NCBI RefSeq assembly: GCF_000424625.1
Contig: NZ_AUKG01000001.1
Coordinates: forward strand, 62,001-126,000
Length of the DNA stretch: 64,000 nucleotides
From: Conexibacter woesei Iso977N
GTDB taxonomy: Bacteria > Actinomycetota > Thermoleophilia > Solirubrobacterales > Solirubrobacteraceae
Reading direction: 5' to 3'
Shown in pieces: positions 18,026 to 32,112 of the stretch (the stretch's first letter is position 1; each line of letters begins with the position of its first letter). The position numbers and the translations under genes were made by a program. The notes under the pieces were generated by a model. The model saw nothing but the letters and a program-made list of their open reading frames with translations. It had not been told where the DNA came from and did no database searches.

Positions 18026-19375
18026 CTAGGCGCGCACCAGCCGGACCTGGCCGAACTGCCCGGCGCCGGGGATGACCTCGGCGGGGTCGGTGCCCAGGTG
18101 CTGGGCCAGCAGCGAGGCGTAGACGCGGCGGAAGTCGACGGTCACCTTGAGGTTCTTCTCCGGGTCCAGATCGGTCAGCGACGGGTACTCGGTGAGGATC
18201 CCGCCGAGCGCGCGCGGGCCCTGGACCCAGGCGACGCCGCCGGCGCCGTGGTCGGTCCCGAGCGACTTGTTGGCCTCGGGGCGGCGGCCGAACTCCGACC
18301 ACACGAAGGTCAGGACGCGGTCGGCGATCCCGCGTTGCTCGAGGTCGGCCTGGAAGGTGGCGAGCGCCTCGCCGACCGCACCGAGGTCGCGCGTGAGCGT
18401 GGCGGCCTGGCCCTGGTGGGTGTCGAACTCGCCGTCGGCGTCGACGGTCGCGACGCGGATCCCGAGCGGCTGGGCGAGCAGGCCGGCGAGCGTCTTGAGG
18501 CGGTCGGCGGTGTCGTTGTCCTCGGGGTAGGCGACGGGGCCCGCGAGCGGGTCGGGCGACCTGGAGTCCCTGCGCCGGAACGGCGCGAGCTGCTCGGAGA
18601 CCTTGTGGGCCAGGCGCGCCGCGCGGGCCGCCGACTGCGGGCCGGCGTGGTGGGGCTGCGTGTCGGCGATCGCCGCGTAGGCCTGGACGGCGGCGTCGCC
18701 CCACTCGCCCCAGACCGACCACATCGACAACTGCGCGTCGGCGGCGTTGGAGATCGAGGCGACCGGCGCGTTGACGGACTTCAGCGTCGGCGAGAGGCCG
18801 TAGCCGGCGCTCAGGCCCTGCAGCGGGTTGTCGCGCGAGCCGTGGCGGTCCAGCCAGCGGCCGAGCCAGCCGGACACCGACTGCTGGGAGACCATGCCGG
18901 TCTCCCAGAACGCGCGCGAGGCGAAGTGCGACAGGTTGGGGTTCGCGTAGTCGATCCCGGGCAGGAAGCCGATCTGCCCGCGGTCGTAGAGGCCCTTGAT
19001 GCCGTTGTTGGGGCCCTTGGTCAGCGCGGGGTGCAGCGCGAGGCCGTTGCCGAGGAGAGCCGGCTCCGCGGGCGTCACCGCGCCGCGGAGGTCGTGGAGC
19101 GGGCCCTCCTGGTTGAGCGGCAGGAGCGTGTCGAGGAGGTCGAGGCCGCCGGGGAGGAAGACGGAGACGAGCACGGGCGCGTCGGGTGCCGCGGCGGCTT
19201 CGGCGCCGGCCGCGTCCAGGAGATGCTGGGTCGGCAGCAGCGAGGACGCGTAGACCGTGACGCCCGCACCGATGCCCCACTTGAGCATCTGGCGGCGCGT
19301 GAGCACGTCGCGGCGCGCGGCCTCGCTGGCGCGGTGGAAGTCCTGGCAGGCGGCGTGGGCTCGGGTCCGAGGCAT
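18026..19375 (-). CDS. DUF1501 family protein, Tat-exported
   Basis: A 449-residue protein of the DUF1501 (sulfatase-like fold) family. A twin-arginine signal is visible: LTRRQMLKWGIGAG, with Arg27-Arg28, then a hydrophobic stretch. Family marks include FLPGGLDLLDTL and FVWSEFGRRPEANKSLGTDHG. DUF1501 genes nearly always sit beside DUF1800 genes, as here; their biochemical role is not established. It lies 15 bp after the DUF1800 gene and directly before the cupredoxin, so the three probably form an operon. Confidence 0.9.
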   Translation of the reverse strand: MPRTRAHAACQDFHRASEAARRDVLTRRQMLKWGIGAGVTVYASSLLPTQHLLDAAGAEAAAAPDAPVLVSVFLPGGLDLLDTLLPLNQEGPLHDLRGAVTPAEPALLGNGLALHPALTKGPNNGIKGLYDRGQIGFLPGIDYANPNLSHFASRAFWETGMVSQQSVSGWLGRWLDRHGSRDNPLQGLSAGYGLSPTLKSVNAPVASISNAADAQLSMWSVWGEWGDAAVQAYAAIADTQPHHAGPQSAARAARLAHKVSEQLAPFRRRDSRSPDPLAGPVAYPEDNDTADRLKTLAGLLAQPLGIRVATVDADGEFDTHQGQAATLTRDLGAVGEALATFQADLEQRGIADRVLTFVWSEFGRRPEANKSLGTDHGAGGVAWVQGPRALGGILTEYPSLTDLDPEKNLKVTVDFRRVYASLLAQHLGTDPAEVIPGAGQFGQVRLVRA

Positions 19376-19390
19376 AGGGGTTGCTCGTTG

Positions 19391-20710
19391 TTAATGCAGT
19401 TGTGCGTCGGGGGCGGAGAGCAGCAGGTGGCGCATCGCGCGCTGGGTCATGTCGGCGGCGGTCTGCTTCTCCCACTTCTGGCCGGCCATCCTCCTGTAGC
19501 CCTTGGCCAGGGAGAGGAGCGCCTTCTTGGTGCGGTCGCTCGCCCACGGGTGGCCGAGCGCGGCGAGCGCGCGGTCGAGCTGCTCGTGGGGCGAGAGGCC
19601 GAGCGGTGTGTCCTTGTCCTTCACGGTCAGGCCGGGCTGGGAGAGCGCGACGTTGGCGGCGGTGAAGCGCACGCGCATGCCGTTGGAGGACATCCAGGCC
19701 GGGCCCCAGTCCCAGCCGGCGACCGAGGGCGGGGAGAAGAGCGTCTGGCCCATCGAGGAGGTGACCCAGACCCAGTCGTCGGTCTTCACGCCGAGGCGGG
19801 TGGCGCGGAGCATGCCGGCGACCTGGACGACGGGGGCCTTGACGAGCGTGGGCTGCCGCAGGTTGGCGTACAACAACGAGTTGTCGAGGATCTCATGCAT
19901 CAAGGGCTTCAACTTGTGCCCGCTGTTGATGTACACGTGTTGCAGGCGCACGCGCGTCGTCTTCGGCAGCGGCTCGTCGATGTAGAACGCCCACAGCCTG
20001 CGGACCAGGAACTCGGCGTGCGCGTGGTGCTGGACGCAGAGGCGCAGGACGTCGTGCGGGCCCCAGTGGCCGCGGTGGCCGAAGATCCTCTTGGAGCCGG
20101 TGTCGTGGTTCTTCGGCTCGAACTTGGTGTTCATGAGGACGCCGCCGACCTCCTTGCCGCGCACGTAGCCGGTGAGCGCGCGGGCGGCCTCCCTGACGTC
20201 GGACTCCGTGTAGCCGTTGCCCTCGCCGAGCGTGAAGAGCTCCATCAGCTCGCGGGCGAAGTTCTCGTTCGGGTCGCCCTTGTAGGAGCCGACCAGGTTG
20301 AGGAACAACCCCATCGCGGGGTCCTGCATGACGTCGGACAGGAGCCCGGGGAACGAGCCGAGCGCGTGGCGGCGGAACAGCGCGTTCTGGCGCAGCATCA
20401 GCGGCGTGTCGACGTCGCGGGTGGCGAAGTGGTCGTGCCAGAAGAGCGTCATCTTCTCCTCCAGCGGGCGCGTGGTCCGGACCATGCGGTCCATCCACCA
20501 GAGGACGTCGTGGCCGTACTCGTTGGCCGGGTCGAGCCTCATCGGCCTGGGCCCATGCTCCAGCGGCGCCCTGTGGCCGTTGGGCGAGAGCAGCCATGCG
20601 AGCGTGGCCGCACGCCCCGCGTGCGACCACTTCCGCGCCTCGTGCTCGAGCGCGCCGAACCCGGCGCGCCACAACACGCGGCGCACGTGTGCCTCGTTCC
20701 AGCCTCCCAC
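19391..20710 (-). CDS. DUF1800 family protein
   Basis: A 439-residue protein of the DUF1800 family. HVRRVLWRAGFG near the N-terminus, FWHDHFATRDVDTPLMLRQN and GNGYTESDVREAARALTG are typical. No clear signal peptide is visible from the GTG start at 20710. It is paired with DUF1501 downstream. The function of the pair is unknown; other bacteria carry many copies linked to the cell surface. Confidence 0.9.
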   Translation of the reverse strand: MGGWNEAHVRRVLWRAGFGALEHEARKWSHAGRAATLAWLLSPNGHRAPLEHGPRPMRLDPANEYGHDVLWWMDRMVRTTRPLEEKMTLFWHDHFATRDVDTPLMLRQNALFRRHALGSFPGLLSDVMQDPAMGLFLNLVGSYKGDPNENFARELMELFTLGEGNGYTESDVREAARALTGYVRGKEVGGVLMNTKFEPKNHDTGSKRIFGHRGHWGPHDVLRLCVQHHAHAEFLVRRLWAFYIDEPLPKTTRVRLQHVYINSGHKLKPLMHEILDNSLLYANLRQPTLVKAPVVQVAGMLRATRLGVKTDDWVWVTSSMGQTLFSPPSVAGWDWGPAWMSSNGMRVRFTAANVALSQPGLTVKDKDTPLGLSPHEQLDRALAALGHPWASDRTKKALLSLAKGYRRMAGQKWEKQTAADMTQRAMRHLLLSAPDAQLH

Positions 20711-20752
20711 TCGAGTTCACCGTAGCTCGCACCGGATCGAGGTGCGGGGCTC

Positions 20753-21613
20753 CTACCGGGTGACTGCCCCGGTTTGCACAGCTTCGAACGCCGAACCCGG
20801 CACCTGTCCGAGCGCGTGCAGGTCGTCGTCGTCCCAGCGGCGGTCCGGCGCGCCGGTGATGTACCAGGGCGAGCCGTTGTCGGCCACGATCAACCCATAG
20901 CGCTTGAGCGCCTTCAGGATGACCAGCGCCTGGCCGTGGAAGGGCCTCGTTTCGAAGCCCGCCTTCAGCCGCAGGCGCAGGCCCATCGGCGGCAGGTCCG
21001 GGTCGGTGTCGGAGGAGGCGAAGTGCCGCGCGGGCAAGATGTAGCCCTTCTGCGTCCGCGGGACCGTGACCCGCAGCGCGTGCGTGATCGTCCGCCTGCC
21101 GACGACCTCGTCGGCGCGCGCGAGCCCCGGGAAGATCGGCAGCCCCGCCGCGTCGGCCGACGTCCACCCCTTCGGCCGCAGCCTGTTCGAGCGCAGGTCG
21201 AACACCGCGCCGTTGCTCGCGCTCCACCCCCGCGCCGTGCGCGCGGCGCCGTACAGCTCGAACAGCCTGCACGTCCCGCGCTGCACGACGATCACGTGCC
21301 GGTCCGACCCACCCTCGACCCTCGCGCCCAGCGGCACCGGATACGGCCCCCTGTCGGACTCGTCGGGGTAGTCGGTGAACCTGATCGAGACCCGCCTCTG
21401 CGCCGTCGGGACGACCGCGAACGGGATCCCGTAGGTCCTCGACGCGAAGTCCGGATGCAGCCTCGCAGCCAACCCGATGCTCTTCACGTACGCCGCCGAA
21501 TGCGCAGCAACCGGGAGCTTCGAGACATCCTCGTTCCACGGGTTGCTCGCCGGGAACACCGGACAGCCCGCCAGCGTGGTCGTGGCGGCGGCGACAGCCA
21601 ACACAGGCAGCAT
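20753..21613 (-). CDS. Conserved exported lipoprotein of unknown function
   Basis: A 286-residue protein starting at ATG 21613 with a lipobox, TTTLAGC. The mature start FPASNPWNEDVSKLPV and blocks FTDYPDESDRGPYP, RHVIVVQRG and ADNGSPWYITGAPDRRWDDDDL match a family of exported actinobacterial and acidobacterial proteins I know only as hypothetical. The open frame extends upstream to 21724, but a start there would lose the signal peptide. No catalytic motif can be assigned. Confidence 0.78.
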   Translation of the reverse strand: MLPVLAVAAATTTLAGCPVFPASNPWNEDVSKLPVAAHSAAYVKSIGLAARLHPDFASRTYGIPFAVVPTAQRRVSIRFTDYPDESDRGPYPVPLGARVEGGSDRHVIVVQRGTCRLFELYGAARTARGWSASNGAVFDLRSNRLRPKGWTSADAAGLPIFPGLARADEVVGRRTITHALRVTVPRTQKGYILPARHFASSDTDPDLPPMGLRLRLKAGFETRPFHGQALVILKALKRYGLIVADNGSPWYITGAPDRRWDDDDLHALGQVPGSAFEAVQTGAVTR

Positions 21614-21838
21614 GCATGCACGATATCCGGCGTGAGCGCGGCGCAACCGGCGCCGCGCCTCAAAGCCACTGACGACGTAACGACGAGCCTCACGTCCGTC
21701 ATCGCCGTCAAGGTCCTTGCGCACAGCGCCACCGAGTAAGTCGGTGACGAGCTGAGCGCCGGCGCGGGCCGACTCGTCGCGTAGTGGGTGAAGTGGATCG
21801 GAACGTTCTTCTGGACCTCCTCCACGACCTCGACGGGC

Positions 21839-21867
21839 GCGCCCCGCAACGTAGAGTGGCGGGGCGC
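21839..21867 (-). terminator. 9-bp GC hairpin
   Basis: GCGCCCCGC (21839-21847) and GCGGGGCGC (21859-21867) are perfect arms with an 11-nt loop. The hairpin starts 11 bp beyond the stop of the exported protein gene at 21879. A terminator is likely. The remaining 220 bp to the next minus-strand gene (21614-21838) holds no convincing ORF, only the promoter region of the lipoprotein. Confidence 0.6.
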
Positions 21868-21878
21868 GGCCGGCGTCG

Positions 21879-22505
21879 TCAGGAGACGCTGAGCGTGAAC
21901 AGCGGCGAAACCGCGTAAATAATTGATGGCCCGGCAGGTGTCGAGACCGTCACGCTGGTGTCGTTCGGCAGCGTCGTGCAGGTGCTGCCCGTCGCGGCGA
22001 GCGACTGGCCCGTGTTCGGCACCGTCACCGTGCCGAGGTTGTCGAATTGCATCGGCACGCTTCCGGCGATCCGCACCCTGCATGTCGGGCTCGCCGAGAG
22101 GGACACGGTGCAGTCGAGCCCTGCCTGGCCCGCCGTGATCCCGGACACGGTGATCCCAAGGACAACCCAGTTCTCCGACGTGGTGCAGCCGATGTTCACG
22201 CTCAGGCCTCCGGTGACCGTGCACGAACCGGAAGCCGGGAACGTCCACGCCACGTTCGAACTGACGAGCAGCGGCGCCTGCCCGGTCGCGCTGATCAGCG
22301 TCGCCCTCAGCTGGCTCGACGTGCAGTTGTACGACTTGCCTGTCGTATTGGACGTGAACCTCACAGCAGAGGACACGGAGCTGATCGCACTCGGGCTCGG
22401 ACTCACCACCGCTGTGAGCCTGGCCGAAGCGGACGCTGGCAGAGCAACCGCGCACGCGCAGCAAGCGAGCAGTGCGAGGAACGACGAGATGCGACGACGA
22501 AACAT
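21879..22505 (-). CDS. Exported Ser/Thr-rich hypothetical protein
   Basis: A 208-residue protein with a signal peptide (FRRRISSFLALLACCACAVALPASASA), then a Ser/Thr/Val-rich, beta-predicted region with six scattered cysteines that could form disulfides. ATG 22505 is chosen because AAGGAGGAG lies 5-7 bases upstream, one of the best ribosome sites in the window. The gene and its upstream region are less GC-rich than their neighbours, hinting at recent acquisition or high expression. I recognise no family. It is divergent from the NlpC/P60-like gene. Confidence 0.7.
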   Translation of the reverse strand: MFRRRISSFLALLACCACAVALPASASARLTAVVSPSPSAISSVSSAVRFTSNTTGKSYNCTSSQLRATLISATGQAPLLVSSNVAWTFPASGSCTVTGGLSVNIGCTTSENWVVLGITVSGITAGQAGLDCTVSLSASPTCRVRIAGSVPMQFDNLGTVTVPNTGQSLAATGSTCTTLPNDTSVTVSTPAGPSIIYAVSPLFTLSVS

Positions 22506-22638
22506 CAGACTCCTCCTTCTTAGCATAGAACTGCGAGTTATTGAACATAGAGCGATACTCACTCATGCGCCACAGCCGATTGGCAGTGGCGCTGAACGTC
22601 CGTTGGCATCGCCGAGCCTCGCCAGTGATAATCCGGAT

Positions 22639-23361
22639 GTGCGCCGGGTTGCCGTAGCCGTGCTGTTCGCCTGCCTGCTCGCGGGCTGTGGTGGCGTGAG
22701 GCAGGACGCGGGGACCGTGCAGGCGTGGAAGGTCGAGGATCCGTACCTGCCGCCGCCGGATCCGGCGTCGTACGGGAAGGCGGATGCGCCCGCGATCGCG
22801 AGCAGGCCCAGGACCGCGACCGAGACCGAGACGACGGCGGCGTCAGAGGACGCGCCGGCCAGGGGCGCGCCCAGCGATGCCGAGGTGACGGCGGACCTGG
22901 AGCAGGCCTACGGCGGCAAGGGCGGGACGGACCTGGACCAGGCCGCGATCGGCGGCGACGGGCTGGCCGTGATCCCGGACACGGCGCCACGCAAGTTGGT
23001 GGCCTTGATGCACGCGGCCAACGACGTCGCGCGCAAGCCCTACGTGTACGGCGGCGGGCACGGCCGCAACGCGGGCGAGATCTGGGCCGACTCGGCCTAC
23101 GACTGCTCGGGCTCGGTCTCCTACGCGCTGGCGGCGGCGGGCTACCTGAAGGGCCCCGAGACGAGCGGCACGTTGATGTCCTTCGGCAAGTCCGGCCCCG
23201 GCAGGTGGGTGACGATCTACGCCAACGCCGGCCACGCGTTCATGGTCGTCGCGGGCCTGCGCTTCGACACCTCCGGCCGTCAGATCACCGGGACGCGCTG
23301 GCAGGACGCGAGGGCCCGCTCATACGCGGGCTTCACCGTCCGCCACCCGATCGGGCTCTGA
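22639..23361 (+). CDS. NlpC/P60-like lipoprotein (putative cell-wall hydrolase)
   Basis: A 240-residue protein. The GTG start gives a lipoprotein signal with lipobox LLAGC (Cys17). A disordered Thr/Glu/Ala linker leads to a C-terminal domain with YDCSGSVSYAL (catalytic Cys near 156) and NAGHAFMVVAG (His near 199). This matches the Cys-His arrangement of NlpC/P60 peptidases cutting peptidoglycan stems. The domain is somewhat divergent. Its 3' end overlaps the opposite-strand PP2C gene by 42 bp. Confidence 0.75.
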   Translation: MRRVAVAVLFACLLAGCGGVRQDAGTVQAWKVEDPYLPPPDPASYGKADAPAIASRPRTATETETTAASEDAPARGAPSDAEVTADLEQAYGGKGGTDLDQAAIGGDGLAVIPDTAPRKLVALMHAANDVARKPYVYGGGHGRNAGEIWADSAYDCSGSVSYALAAAGYLKGPETSGTLMSFGKSGPGRWVTIYANAGHAFMVVAGLRFDTSGRQITGTRWQDARARSYAGFTVRHPIGL

Positions 23362-25224
23362 GGCCCTGCGCTCGTAGGGCGCCGGGTCGCGCAGCGCGCG
23401 GCGCAACCGCACGGTCGAGCCGTGCGGTGCCAGCTCCAGCGTGACCTCGTCGGCGAGCGCGCGCATGAGCTCGATGCCGCGGCCGCGGTCCGGATCGGAG
23501 GGTGCGCGGTCGCGCGAGCCGGCGTCGCGGATCGTGATGGCGACCTCGCCGTGGGGGTTGACCTCGAGCTCGACGTCGATCGTCGTGCGGGCGAAGTTGG
23601 TGCCGTGCTCGAGCGCGTTCTGCCAGGCCTCGTTGGCGGCCATGACGAGGTCGTGGACCTCGTCGCCCTCCGCCCCGGCCTCGCGCAGCCAGCGGGCGGT
23701 GAGGCGCCGCAGCGAGACGAGCGCGTCCTCGTCGGGCGAGAGCTTCAGGCGCGCGAGCGGGCCCAGGGCCGGCTCGGCGCGCACCGCGACGAGCGTGACG
23801 TCGTCGTCGGCCGCCGCCGCGTCGGTCGCCCTCAGCGCGGCGGCCACCAGGGCCGCGGGATCGCCGCCGCCGGCGCAGGCGTCGCGCAGGCGCGCCAGGC
23901 CCGCGTCGAGCCGCTCGCCGCGGCGCTCGACCAGCCCGTCGGTGTACAACAACGCGGTCATCCCCGGCGACAGCGTCGCCACGCGCTCCTCGTAGCGCCA
24001 CGTGTCCATCACGCCCAGCGGCGGGCCGGCGCCCTCGAAGATCCGGGTCGTCCCGTCCTCTTCGACGACAAGCGGCGGCGGGTGCCCGGCGTTGACGAAC
24101 CGCAGCGTCCCCGAGTCGATCTCCAGGATCGCGAACAACATGGTGGTCATGAGGTCGGCGCCCAGCGCGGCGTGGTAGCCGTTCATCCGCTCGACCAGCC
24201 CGACCGTCCCATGGCCCTCCAGCGCATAGGCGCGCGCGACGCTGCGCAGCTCACCCATCCGCGCGGCCGCGTCCACGCCGTGCCCCGCGACATCTCCTAC
24301 AACAAGTCCCAGCCGCCCGCCCGGCAGCGCGATCGCGTCGTACCAGTCGCCGCCGACCCGCGTGCCGCCCGCGCCCGGCGCGATGTGCGCCGCCATCGTC
24401 ACGCCGACGATGTTCGGCAGCCGCTCCGGCAGCAGCGCGCGCTGCAGCGTCGCCGCGATCCGCCGGTCGCGCTCGTCGGTCACCTGGATCAGCAGCTGCT
24501 GCGGGACCCCGTGGACGTCGCGAACGGCGGTCACCGACACGCCCACCGGCACCGGCTGCCCATCGACCCCTACAACATGCGCCGTCCACGGCTCGCCGCC
24601 GTCGCCGTGCGTGCCCGCCGCCGCCAGCCGCTCGCCCAGCTCCGGGCGGTCGCGCTCGAGCAGCACCTCGCCGATCGGCGCCCGCGCCAGCACGCTCGTC
24701 GGCCGCCCGGTCAGGGCCTCCAGCGCCGGGTTGACCTCCAGCGCCAGCCCCTCCAGATCGCACAGCGCCATCCCTGACGGCGACGCCGCGAACGCGTTGC
24801 GCACCAGCTCGTCGGAGCGCGCGAGCTGCCGCCGGTGGCGGTCCAGATCGGCGAAGACCTTCACCTTGGACCGCAGCACCAACGGGTCGAACGGCTTCAG
24901 CAGGAAGTCGACCGCGCCCGCCTCGTAGCCCGCGAACACCTCCGACACGTCGCTCTCCGCAGCGGTCAGGAAGATGATCGGGACGTCCCTCGACCGCTCC
25001 CGCCCCTTGATCAGCTCCGCCGTCTCGAGCCCGTCGATGCCGGGCATCTGGACGTCGAGCAGGATCACCGCGAAGTCCTCGACCAGGACCTCGCGCAGCG
25101 CCTGCTCGCCGGAATCGGCCTCGACGACGTCGACCCGCAACGGCTCCAGGACCGCCTGGAGGGCGATCCGGTTCTCGCGCCGGTCGTCGACCAGCAGGAT
25201 CTTGGGGGGATCGACTTCGACCAT
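23320..25224 (-). CDS. REC-PAS-PP2C(SpoIIE)-HATPase signalling protein
   Basis: A 634-residue protein. The receiver domain (about 8-125) has phospho-acceptor Asp57 in VILLDVQMPG. A PAS domain follows (about 140-260). A SpoIIE/RsbU-type PP2C phosphatase domain (about 270-485) shows VGGDWYDA, VGDVAGHGVDAA and LYTDGLVE. A C-terminal RsbW-like HATPase (about 500-625) has NEAWQNALEHG and DRGRGIELM. It thus joins a phosphorelay input to a partner-switch output. ATG 25224 lies 2 bp after the stop of the hybrid kinase, its likely phospho-donor. Confidence 0.92.
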   Translation of the reverse strand: MVEVDPPKILLVDDRRENRIALQAVLEPLRVDVVEADSGEQALREVLVEDFAVILLDVQMPGIDGLETAELIKGRERSRDVPIIFLTAAESDVSEVFAGYEAGAVDFLLKPFDPLVLRSKVKVFADLDRHRRQLARSDELVRNAFAASPSGMALCDLEGLALEVNPALEALTGRPTSVLARAPIGEVLLERDRPELGERLAAAGTHGDGGEPWTAHVVGVDGQPVPVGVSVTAVRDVHGVPQQLLIQVTDERDRRIAATLQRALLPERLPNIVGVTMAAHIAPGAGGTRVGGDWYDAIALPGGRLGLVVGDVAGHGVDAAARMGELRSVARAYALEGHGTVGLVERMNGYHAALGADLMTTMLFAILEIDSGTLRFVNAGHPPPLVVEEDGTTRIFEGAGPPLGVMDTWRYEERVATLSPGMTALLYTDGLVERRGERLDAGLARLRDACAGGGDPAALVAAALRATDAAAADDDVTLVAVRAEPALGPLARLKLSPDEDALVSLRRLTARWLREAGAEGDEVHDLVMAANEAWQNALEHGTNFARTTIDVELEVNPHGEVAITIRDAGSRDRAPSDPDRGRGIELMRALADEVTLELAPHGSTVRLRRALRDPAPYERRASEPDRVADGEARV

Positions 25225-25226
25225 CG

Positions 25227-30581
<5,355 letters not shown>

Positions 30582-30710
30582 CGATCCTCCTTGGGGTGGT
30601 GTCGGCCGAGCGCCCCACACAGCGCACGGCCAGAGGCCGCTACCCAGTATGGAGGAGCGTCAAACGACCCGCTGGACCGATGTCCGTCCCCGCGGTGCTG
30701 CTACCTACAT

Positions 30711-31130
30711 CTACCGACGCTGCTCCAGCTCGTCGAGACGGCGCTGCGCTTCCTCGGCGCGCTCGTCGTGACGCTCGGCCGCGGTCTGGGACCGCTGGAA
30801 GCGGGCCTCGGCGGTGTCGGCGGCCTCGGCGTGAGCGGCGGCCTCGCGCTCGTGGCGGCGGGCTTCCTCCTCGTGCTGCTCGGCGGCGGCGCGGTGCTCG
30901 TGAGCCTCCTCCGCGACGCTGCCGGCGCGCGAGACGATCGCGTCGCGCTCCTGCTGGTGGCCGGACAGCTCCCCGGCGATCACCTGGCGCTCGCGCTCGA
31001 CGCGGGCACGCTCGGCGGCGCGGCGGCGGGAGAGGATCCCGGCACCGATCGCCACGATGACGAGCGCGACGATGATGACGATGATGGCGACCATGGACGG
31101 GTTGGTACCCAGATCGGGCCGCCGCGCCAC
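30711..31130 (-). CDS. Membrane-anchored coiled-coil protein
   Basis: A 139-residue protein: one N-terminal membrane helix (MVAIIVIIVALVIVAIGAG), then a long charged coiled coil rich in Glu, Arg, Ala and His to the end (EEAHEHRAAAEQHEEEARRHE). The GTG at 31130 gives 12 residues before ATG 31094; neither has a strong ribosome site. Function unknown; a scaffold or envelope-spacing role is possible. It is separated from the DAO-like gene by only 7 bp and may be cotranscribed. Confidence 0.7.
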   Translation of the reverse strand: MARRPDLGTNPSMVAIIVIIVALVIVAIGAGILSRRRAAERARVERERQVIAGELSGHQQERDAIVSRAGSVAEEAHEHRAAAEQHEEEARRHEREAAAHAEAADTAEARFQRSQTAAERHDERAEEAQRRLDELEQRR

Positions 31131-31137
31131 CTCGTCG

Positions 31138-32097
31138 CTACGTCAGCAGCATGGCCACCTCCGCCGCGCAGCCCCAGGACAGCGTCACGCCGGCGCCGCC
31201 GTGGCCGTAGCAGTGGACGATCGTCCGGTCGTTGGTGTGGTCGATCTCGCGCTCCAGCCGGACCGCGGCGCGCCCGGGCCGCAGGCCGACGCCGCGCGAC
31301 AGGATCGGCGCGTCGCGCAGCCGCGGCTCGAGCGCGATCGCGCGCGCGAGGATCGACCGCTCGGTCGCCGGGTCCGGCGTGGTGTCCTCGGCGTGGCGGT
31401 CGGCGGTCCCGCCGAGGACGACGTCGCGTCCGCGCGGGATGATGTAGGTGTCGCCGCCGGGGTTGTCGTCGTCGAGGATCCAGCGGTCGATCCCGGGGTT
31501 GGCGACGCGGACGATCTGGCCGCGGATCGCGTAGGGCTCCGGGTCGCCGGGCAGCTCGCGCGCGCCGAGGCCCGTGGCGACGACGACGCGCGGCGCGTCC
31601 AGCTCGTCCAGCGACGCGACCCGGCGATCCAGCACCACCTCGGCACCCGCGGCCCGGACCTGGTCGAGCAACCACCCCAAGTAGGTCGGCATCTCGACGA
31701 CCGGCAGCTCGCAGAACGTCGCCCGGCCGATGGCGGGGTCGGGCGGCAGCTCGTCGGGCGTGGCCTCGCGGTGGCCCGGGACCTCGTCGGCCCAGGCGAG
31801 GTCCGGCTGCGGGTCGCGGTGGCACATCACGCCGCCGCGCAGCACGACGCCGGTCGCCGGATCGTCGGCGAGCCGGACCAGCTCGCGCAGCGTCGCGCCG
31901 CTCCAGGCCAGGACGCGCTCGGCGGGCGCCGCCTCGTACGGGAACCAGATCGCCGCGGCGACCGCCGACGTCGTGGCGTCCGGCGCGCGGTCGCTGATCA
32001 CACGCACCCGCGCGCCCGCGCGCGCGAGGGCCAGCGCGCACGTCAGCCCGATCACGCCGGCCCCTACGACTTCAACATCAACATCCGTGCCCGCCAT
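31138..32097 (-). CDS. D-amino-acid oxidase-like FAD-dependent oxidoreductase
   Basis: A 319-residue flavoprotein. VVGAGVIGLTCALALARAG at the N-terminus is the Rossmann FAD motif. AAAIWFPYEAAP and the C-terminal HCYGHGGAGVTLSWG are marks of D-amino-acid oxidases, which deaminate D-amino acids to keto acids with H2O2 release. Length is normal. The gene begins 15 bp after the sugar ABC ATPase stop, so it may be the last functional gene of that operon, although its reaction has no obvious link to glucosides. Confidence 0.85.
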   Translation of the reverse strand: MAGTDVDVEVVGAGVIGLTCALALARAGARVRVISDRAPDATTSAVAAAIWFPYEAAPAERVLAWSGATLRELVRLADDPATGVVLRGGVMCHRDPQPDLAWADEVPGHREATPDELPPDPAIGRATFCELPVVEMPTYLGWLLDQVRAAGAEVVLDRRVASLDELDAPRVVVATGLGARELPGDPEPYAIRGQIVRVANPGIDRWILDDDNPGGDTYIIPRGRDVVLGGTADRHAEDTTPDPATERSILARAIALEPRLRDAPILSRGVGLRPGRAAVRLEREIDHTNDRTIVHCYGHGGAGVTLSWGCAAEVAMLLT

Positions 32098-32112
32098 GGG
32101 GCGGACCTTACG

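Noticed and set aside
22942-23361. Overlap of the NlpC/P60-like gene with the PP2C gene as a sign of a wrong frame
   Set aside because: Both proteins keep plausible ends, and convergent 40-70 bp overlaps also occur at 53895-53965, so this is ordinary packing.
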